From the NCBI GenBank assembly GCA_963921425.1, contig OY992832.1:27927489-27991488 (forward strand): a stretch of 64,000 bases of DNA, written 5' to 3'. Below are positions 57,280 to 64,000 of the stretch, in pieces (within the stretch, counting starts at the first letter, position 1; each line of letters starts with the position of its first letter). Under the pieces are notes generated by a model, which was given only the letters and a program-made list of their open reading frames with translations, did no database searches and was not told the DNA's origin. Position numbers and translations under genes: made by a program. The stretch comes from Dryas octopetala (Eukaryota; Streptophyta; Magnoliopsida; Rosales; Rosaceae).

Positions 57280-58232
57280 TACAAGGGAATATTTGCGGAC
57301 CTATCCAACCACCATACGGACCATTTAAATATTTCATGGTTTTGGTTGATGCATCGACAAAGTGATCACATGTTACACTATTGTCCACAAGAAACGCTGC
57401 TTTTGCTAAACTTCTCGCCCAGAAGGCTCATCACACGGATTATCCTATAAAGTCCAGAAGACTTGATAATGCCGGAGAGTTTACATCGAAAACTTTCGAT
57501 GATTATTGTATGTCCCTTGGGATTAATGTTGAATATCGAGTTCCCCATGTTCACACCCAGAATAGTCTCGCAGAAGCGTTCATTAAAAGATTGCAAATGA
57601 TCACACGAACCTTGGTTATGTGCACCACGCTTCCAATTTCTACGTGGGGCTATGCAATCTTGCATGCAGCCATGTTGGTCTGGTTGAGGCCCACTGCTAC
57701 CCAACCTTACTTCGCGTTACAGCTGGTGACTGGGTACGAACCTGACGTTTCGTACTTACGCGTATTTTGGTATGCAGTTTACGTGCCAGTTGCGCCGCTA
57801 CAACGTACCAAAATGGGTTCTCAACGAACGATGGACATATATGTCTATTATGAATCCCTATCTATTATACGTTTTTTAGAGCCCTTGACAGGCGATTTCT
57901 TTACTACCAGATTTGCAGATTGTCAATTTGATGAGACAGTCTTCCCACCGTTAGGGGGAGATAAGAACGTCACCATTCCTGAAGAACGACGTGAATTGAC
58001 GTGGAATGTCCCCACTATGTCTCATCTCGATCCCCAAACTGCACAATGTGATAGTGAAGTGCGGAGAATTCTAGATCTACAGAGTATAACTCAAAATATG
58101 CTAGACGCATTCTTTGATCTGGCTATAGTGACGAGATCACATATACCTGCTGCAAACGTGCCTGCAAGGATATTCGTCCCCAAAGGACGTGTCGTCCCAG
58201 ATGGACGAGGTACAGCCATAGTGTCTAACTAG
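57280..58232 (+). pseudogene. Copia integrase
   Basis: Begins with GNICGPIQPPYGPFKYFMVL, the start of the integrase core, then a TGA near 57361-57365 and a frame change. The frame 57381-58232 carries YPIKSRRLDNAGEFTS and GINVEYRVPHVHTQN. The catalytic pattern is altered: the usual R-D-N-AGEF reads RLDNAGEF and the usual NGLAEAFIK reads NSLAEAFIK. The C-terminal part (LEPLTGDFFTTRFADCQFDE) matches the usual integrase-to-RT linker. Confidence 0.82.
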
Positions 58233-58599
58233 TCATATGTCCCTGCCCAGAAGTAAGGTTGACCACTAGGTTAGATGGACTCTTATCCCCGGTAGAGGAT
58301 AAATTTGGCACAAACAAGTTTCCTTGACATCGCGATCTCAATCGATCCATCTCACGAAATAGTTCCGGATTATGGGTCCTTTCCAGAAGAGACGGCGTTA
58401 GGGGACGCTCCAACGTTTGAACCCACTCCCGAGAACATAGAGATCTCTATAAATTATGCATGCTTAAGTGAGCTATGGAATCGAAAAGAAATTATCATCG
58501 ATGATATATTTGTATTCGCAGTAGCTACCGAAATCATAACTAGCGATGACATCGAACCTCACTCCATTGATGAATGTAAACGTCGAGACGACTGACCAA

Positions 58600-59650
58600 A
58601 ATGGAAAGAAGCAATCCAGGTCGAATTAGATTCCTTGACAAAGAAAAAGGTGTTTGGGCCTGTCGTTCCTACACCTTCCCCATGTTAAACCTGTAGAATT
58701 TAAATGGGTATTTGTAAGGAAGCGTAATGAGAAAAACGAGATTGTGAGTTACAAGGCTCGTCTAGTGGCGCAAGGATTTTCTCAACGCCCTGGGATTGAT
58801 TACGAGGAAGAGTATTTCCCCGTAATGGACGTCATAACGTTCCACTACCTTATCAGTTTGGTAGTTTCCGAAAAACTGAGTATGCAGCTTATGGATGTGG
58901 TCACTGCTTATCTCTATGGGGATCTTGATACAGAGATATATATGAAAGTTTCCGTAGGACTTAAGACACCCGATGCAAATAGTTCCAGACCACGGAACAC
59001 GCTCTCCATTAGTTTGAGGCGTACACTTTATGGATTGAAACAATCCGGACGGAGGTGGTATAACCGTCTAAGTGAGTATTTGATCGGGATAGGATATGTG
59101 AATAATGTTCTATGCCCTTGCGTGTTTATTAAGAACAAGTTTTGGTTTTGCTATTGTAGTTGTTTATGTCGATGACATGAATCTAATTGGTACTCTTAAA
59201 GAGATCAAGGAAACCGCTAAACACCTGAAGTTGGAATTCGAGATGAAAGATCTTGGGAGAATGAACTTCTGTCTCGGCCTAGAGCTCGAGCACCGTGCAG
59301 AGGGAATTTTGGTCCATCAATCGAATTACATCCAGAAGATGTTAAGGTGCTTTAATGAGGATAAAGCGAAGCCTTCTAGCACGCCCATGATCGTCCGTAG
59401 TCTAGATCCTAAGAAGGATCCGTTTCGTCCCGCAGATGATAACGAAGAGATATTGGCACCAGAAGTCCCATATCTAAGTGCAATAGACGCATTATTGTAC
59501 TTGGCTCAATGTACTAAACCGGACATCTCATTCGCTGTGAACTTGTTAGCTAGATGTAGCTCTGCGCCAACACGCCGCCACTGGAATGGCATAAAAGATA
59601 TTTTTCGTTACCTTAGAGGTACGACGGATATGGGCTTATTCTATCCCTAG
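58600..59650 (+). pseudogene. Copia reverse transcriptase, frameshifted
   Basis: The first frame (to 59175) has EFKWVFVRKRNEKNEIVSYK, ARLVAQGFSQRPGIDYEEEY and RRTLYGLKQSGRRWYNRL. A frameshift near 59130 moves it to the frame 59105-59650, which holds the catalytic VVYVDDMN and then LEFEMKDLGRMNFCLGLELE and YLAQCTKPDISFAVNLLAR. Conserved Asp codons are partly changed (the usual DVVTAYLYG is kept, but PVMD precedes it where PVVD is usual). Confidence 0.87.
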
Positions 59651-59699
59651 CTACGCATCAAGGAATGGATCGAACCCCCTCGATCTTCGGAATGATGCC

Positions 59700-60208
59700 C
59701 GCCTTTTGGATATGCTGACGCAGGGTATCTATCAGACCCGCATAAGGCGCGTTCTCAAACTGGTTATGTCTTTACCATTGAGAATACAGCAATATCTTAG
59801 AGGTCTACGAAACAGACCCTTGTTGCTACCTCTTCGAATCATGTTGAGATTCTAGCCCTTCACGAAACAGTTCGTGAATGTATATGGCTAAGAGCAGTTT
59901 CCAAGCATGTTCGAACTACGTGTGGGCTGCATTCCACCATTGATGAACCAACGATTATCTATGAGGATAATGCCGCTTGCATCCAGCAGATGAAGACGAA
60001 TTTCATCAAAGGAGACAACACCAAGCATATTGTACCGAAATTCTTCTTCAAGAAACAGCAACAAGAGCATCAGATGATTGAAGTCAAGCAGATCCGATCT
60101 CAAGACAACCATGCAGACCTCTTCACCAAGTCACTGCCAAAGTCCACGTTCTTGATGCATGTTCGAGGTATTGGTTCGCGTAGATTGGCTGATTTACCTA
60201 GTATGTAG
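59700..60208 (+). pseudogene. Copia RNase H, with frame breaks
   Basis: The frame ending at 60208 reads TIIYEDNAACIQQMKTNFIK, KHIVPKFFFKKQQQ and NHADLFTKSLPKSTF, the typical copia C-terminus. The earlier part (59700-59880, GYADAGYLSDP-like text) is split by stops. It is followed by an untranslated stretch up to the polypurine tract. Confidence 0.85.
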
Positions 60209-60714
60209 TCTTCAGGGGAAGTCGACATTAGGGAGAGTATCCCGAAGCATACTCGCTTGACCATCGTGTACTCTTTTGTCCTTCGTCCAGGGTTATTTTG
60301 TCCCACTGGGTTTTGTTACCTGGCAAGGTTTTAATGAGGCACATCTTGGAATGGTCACCCTACTTATACTACATCCTGAAAATGTGTTGATCTGATATAT
60401 ATGCATTTGCTCATCTTTTCCCTTGGACCACGAGTTTTTCCCATTGGGTTTACCGGGCAACGTTTTGGTGTAGCAACTCTAATGCACCCCACTCCCATTG
60501 ACATACTATCTGCTCATGATCCAGAAGATATGACTTCACCTACTTTCGAGGTCCTGATGCGACTACTCCACACTCACGCGCGTTGCACTCTTTTTCCTTC
60601 GACCAGGGTTGTTTTTGTTCCCACAGGGTTTTTATTACTTTGCAAGGTTTTAACGAGGCAACTTAGAAGCGCATAGCAGAGAAACACTAATGACATGGAA
60701 TATCCAAGGGGGAG

Positions 60715-60901
60715 TGTTGTAAATATATTATTATGTGTGACTATTCCTGTAATTAGTTGTAGGGGCATACTAATAAATATTCAAAACCTAGTAAACCCTA
60801 CCTCTATATAAAGATATTTATAACATGAATGAAATAGACAGATCATATTCTCTTTGCCTACTCTTTTCCACAAACCCTAATTTCTACATACTTTTACCAC
60901 A
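60715..60901 (+). repeat. 3' LTR of the second copia element
   Basis: 187 bp, preceded by the polypurine tract and followed by the CTAGT duplication. Confidence 0.9.
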
Positions 60902-60906
60902 CTAGT

Positions 60907-61713
60907 AGAATAGTGGGAGTTATTTTTTTTTTTTTTTCGTTTATCATGTAAGGTTTTCATCTTGATAAACTAAGTAAATCAAATACCTCATGTTTTGAAT
61001 TATAGATATGGATTTTCTAGCTCTATTGTTCATGTTTTGAAGAGTTTTTGCCGTAAGTCATTTTTTTATGAATATAATCTATGCATGCTTAAGATGATTT
61101 TTTTTTTTTCTGGGTTTAGGCTGATATTATTGTTGTATAATTTATGATAGTCCAAATGGGAGAAAGGTAAGAACATATATGGACTTATCACCAATTACTA
61201 AAGACTAAACATAATATATAATATATGAAGCCCTGCAGAATAAGGAAATGGATTATATTATGGGAGACTTAATAAATCTAGGTTATTAGATTCTGATATG
61301 AATAAGGATTGTTTACCTCATTATCTTGCATGCAATATCAATTTGTTTTTTATTTATGGATATTATAGCTCATAAAGTTTTCTGAGCATATATACCAAAT
61401 ATTTATGTGCAATAAGATATAATACTTGGTATTTATGATATATGTATGTTTAATTCTAAAATGGCCACATCATCTAGGATTATAAGGAGATTAAAATTTG
61501 CAATTAGTCATTTGATTGATAACTTTTCCCCACATGCAGGTTATTAGATATTAGACTAATTGGAATGTGATAATAAATTAAATTCTTTTATGCCAAACAG
61601 GAATAGAATTTTCATGAAATTCTCTTAAATTTATTAGTCTCATTGTAAAGTTAATTCCTTGACAAATTATTAATGTATTAATTGTAATCTTTACCCACAA
61701 AAAGTTTACAATA
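60907..61713. other. No gene seen
   Basis: AT-rich unique-looking sequence with long T runs at 60918-60938 and 61100-61110. No coding, RNA or repeat feature can be supported. Confidence 0.5.
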
Positions 61714-62354
61714 GAGAAAATTTTAGTTAAAAAACTGTAACTATACCCCATGTCTCTATTCAGGATATGAATTTAACTTTGTGTCAACTGAGGACTTAAA
61801 CTTTCATTTTATGTTAATTAAGGACCTTGTTTTTTTTTTTTTTTCAGTTTTTATTTCAACTTTGGCCCGACGTTAGACCCATCAAACCTCCACTAAATTC
61901 AGCAAACTTATACTAAGTTTAAAGCTATGCATCTTCTCTTTACAATCATATAAAGATCACTCAAATCTGACATCTACAACTCTAGATAATCGGCCCCAAA
62001 GTAGAGTATCCGAAACTGTCCAATCGAACCTCTAGGAAAATATCTAAAAAATTGGACAATTTTAGGTACCCTAGTTTGGGGCTGATTATCTGGAGTTGTA
62101 GAGGTCCGATTTAGATGATCTTTATATGTTATAAAGAAGAGATGCATATCTTTAGACCCAGTATAATTTTTCTAAATTTGGTGGAGATTTAATGGGTTTA
62201 ACATCGAGCCAAAATTGAGATAAAAACTAAAACAAAAAACAAAATTTTTAATTGACACAAAATAAAAATTTTAGTCCTTAGTTGACAAAAAGTGAAATTC
62301 ATGTTCTGAATAGAGACATGAGGTATAGTTGGAGTCCTTTGGCTAAATTAACCC
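61714..62354. mobile_element. Foldback MITE, 641 bp, 9-bp TSD (Mutator-like)
   Basis: The 9-bp repeat TTTACAATA flanks it at 61705-61713 and 62355-62363. Two arms of about 300 bp are inverted copies over almost the whole element: AACTATACCCCATGTCTCTA on the left pairs with the complement of TAGAGACATGAGGTATAGTT on the right. There is no coding capacity. A 9-bp duplication with long inverted arms fits a Mutator-derived MITE. Its internal segment is shared with the MITE at 2951-3497. Confidence 0.82.
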
Positions 62355-62363
62355 TTTACAATA

Positions 62364-63243
62364 ATATATGCACAAGTTACTGATTTCCTTAAAAGAAATA
62401 TTTTGGAAATACATATAGGTCATGTTCTATAAGTTTTTGTTTTGCTACTATTTAGACATGGAGTTATTTTGTGGAGACATATTGTAAGTCTTAATTTACT
62501 AGATTTCATAACCATAGTTATACATTAAATACATGGCTACCATATGTATTATATTTTTATGAGCATGTTATTGATTGTTAAATACTCAGCGTTTTTGGTT
62601 TAGGGAAATGGATGTTGTGCTGTTTTGATCAATCCTTATAAACCACAATAATTGTTTTTTTTTTTGCTAATTACTTTAGAATCAAGGAATAGCAAACGTT
62701 TATGTGAAATTAATATAATTTGGTAGTTTGTTTAGTGTTAGCACATTAACAATCTTATTGTAGCATGATGAAGACTCTCCAATCATTTATGTGATTATCA
62801 TATATGGACTGTTTGTTCTTGCTTTTGCTCATATAGTAGAAATTGGGGGCAAATATGTTCAATATATTTCTACTTTATAAGTGGTTTTGTGAGACCTTTG
62901 ATCAGTGGGAACTAAAAGAAAAAAATAAATTGTTCCAGATTATTAGTTTGGTTAAAGGGAGAGTGAACCAAACTAGAAAGAGAAGCATGACCCTACTCAC
63001 TACAGTGTACTTACTTAGAGCTTAGGTAAGGAAAGAAATTGATTTAAATTCTTGTTGTTACTGTTTTATATAACTTGTTAATTGAGAAATTAGACTTTCC
63101 AGATTGAGGTTTTGCTCTGATTTGCTGTCTTTTGTGACTTGGTTTTATCCATACTTTGAATTGAGAAATAATGACTTACTTGATTGGTATAGGACACTTG
63201 GATGGGTAAGAACTTAATTATTTTTAAAATTTTATAGAGCTAT
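62364..63243. other. No gene seen
   Basis: AT-rich intergenic sequence. A 60-codon frame (62843-63025) has no recognised domain and no support beyond being open. Confidence 0.4.
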
Positions 63244-64000
63244 TGTAACGCCCCAAACTCGAGTACGTCACAAAGGCACCCATCCCGACGATACTCGAGA
63301 CTACAACACCAAAACCCGATGTCATAACCTCAAATATTCTCAAAACAAGTTAAGCCTTTTTATTTTGAAAACTGGGTTGGATTAGAAATAGAATCAGCAG
63401 CAGAAATAAGTTGAGACTCATTTAAAAATAGTAAAATATGACCAACCCCTTGGGGTCACTTATAATTAGTCACAACCTCGAAAGACATGTAGAAATCATT
63501 CAATGAGCCTAACACAATTACAAAACAGTTTTACAAACTGAAATCCAAAGTAAAAAGCCAAGTATGTCCTCTGAAGCACTCACTGCCATGCCCTCCTCGC
63601 TTTGCTTTCTCAACATGATTATCCTACAAAATAGTCCGTTACACCATGGAATAGTGTACCGGTTACATGAAGACCCAGTAAGCTTTTGCAAGCTCGTATG
63701 GGATAAACCGGCCAGTAAGGCATATACCAAATTACCAATACATATTCATTATTCATGGCAAACATGCATACACATAACTAAATACAACCCTGGAAACTCT
63801 ATTCCTGGAATTCACCATCCAGGTCATCACATATGACATTATCTACAATCATATGGTATCATAATCATCATAACAAACATATATCATATTCAACAAGTAT
63901 AAGTCACAATCCACACACATGAACGTTAGCCTGTCAAACTTGGATTATCCGAAGTAGATTCAAAATACCTGTCAAACCATGAGATGCCAACATACTGTCC
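63244..64000 (-). mobile_element. Gypsy LTR, inverted, cut by the window end
   Basis: Begins TGTAACGCCCCAAACTCGAG, like the left end of the inverted solo LTR at 40080 (TGTAACGCCCCGATCC). The segment CAGTAAGCTTTTGCAAGCTC at about 63677 corresponds to GGTAAGCTCACTAGAGCTC at 40373. The rest of the element lies beyond the window. Confidence 0.7.

Larger units (their letters stand above)
55388..60901 (+). mobile_element. Ty1/copia element, complete ends, decayed and internally deleted
   Basis: LTRs at 55388-55574 and 60715-60901 (187 bp each; I count about 8 differences) start TGTTGTAAATATATT and end ACA/ACCACA. The duplication CTAGT flanks it at 55383-55387 and 60902-60906. The primer site follows as CGTTATCAGCACG, a sequence common in one copia clade. 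The polypurine tract CCAAGGGGGAG is at 60704-60714. Between them lie a GC-rich leader, gag, integrase, reverse transcriptase and RNase H. The zinc knuckle and protease are missing. Confidence 0.92.

Overview
This is eukaryotic nuclear DNA from a eudicot, probably a repeat-rich woody species. It is AT-rich, has GT-AG introns, and most of it is Class I and Class II plant transposable elements, many of them nested. I cannot fix the family from the sequence alone. I see no intact host gene. Every recognisable host-type coding sequence is broken or is a captured fragment. I saw no tRNA or rRNA gene.

Layout. 1-3.5 kb: an inverted-repeat-bounded segment and a foldback MITE. 3.65-11.27 kb: a hAT-type element (8-bp target duplication CGATGGAT) that holds a gutted Ty3/gypsy element (3770-9049, TSD ACCGA). 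11.3-14.1 kb, minus strand: a five-exon acyl-lipid delta-9 desaturase (ADS type). Its exon 2 is split by a PIF/Harbinger element (12229-13644) that carries a fragment of an MBD8-like gene, and its exon 5 has a separate nonsense codon. 14.4-19.2 kb: a TRIM, a solo gypsy LTR and a MITE. 19.46-21.5 kb: a truncated CACTA element. 22.65-24.5 kb: a decayed gypsy LTR. 24.5-36.0 kb: a minus-strand copia gag/protease region split by a large CACTA element (25.09-34.90 kb) with a TNP2-type transposase gene and a second transposase-type gene, each with one nonsense codon. 36.2-48.5 kb: a copia 5' LTR and leader interrupted by a gypsy solo LTR (36878-46597, TSD TATAT), which holds a copia element (38024-45832), which holds another solo LTR (40080-42970, TSD GGTAC). 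After these come a copia gag fragment and a plastid-derived rps12 fragment.

48.57-54.87 kb is the most notable unit. It is a CACTA-type element with perfect 14-bp terminal repeats, a TGA target duplication and subterminal repeats. Instead of transposase it carries the middle exons of a SYP132-like plasma-membrane syntaxin with introns, joined to an unrelated last exon. 55.39-60.90 kb is a complete but decayed copia element (TSD CTAGT). 61.71-62.35 kb is a foldback MITE. 63.24 kb to the end is the start of another gypsy LTR.

Reading as a whole: the locus is an old ADS-type gene region eroded by repeated insertion. Two different Class II elements (PIF/Harbinger and CACTA) have each picked up host gene fragments. 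One gypsy family is present four or five times, mostly as solo LTRs, and several of its copies carry a different minisatellite inside the LTR.
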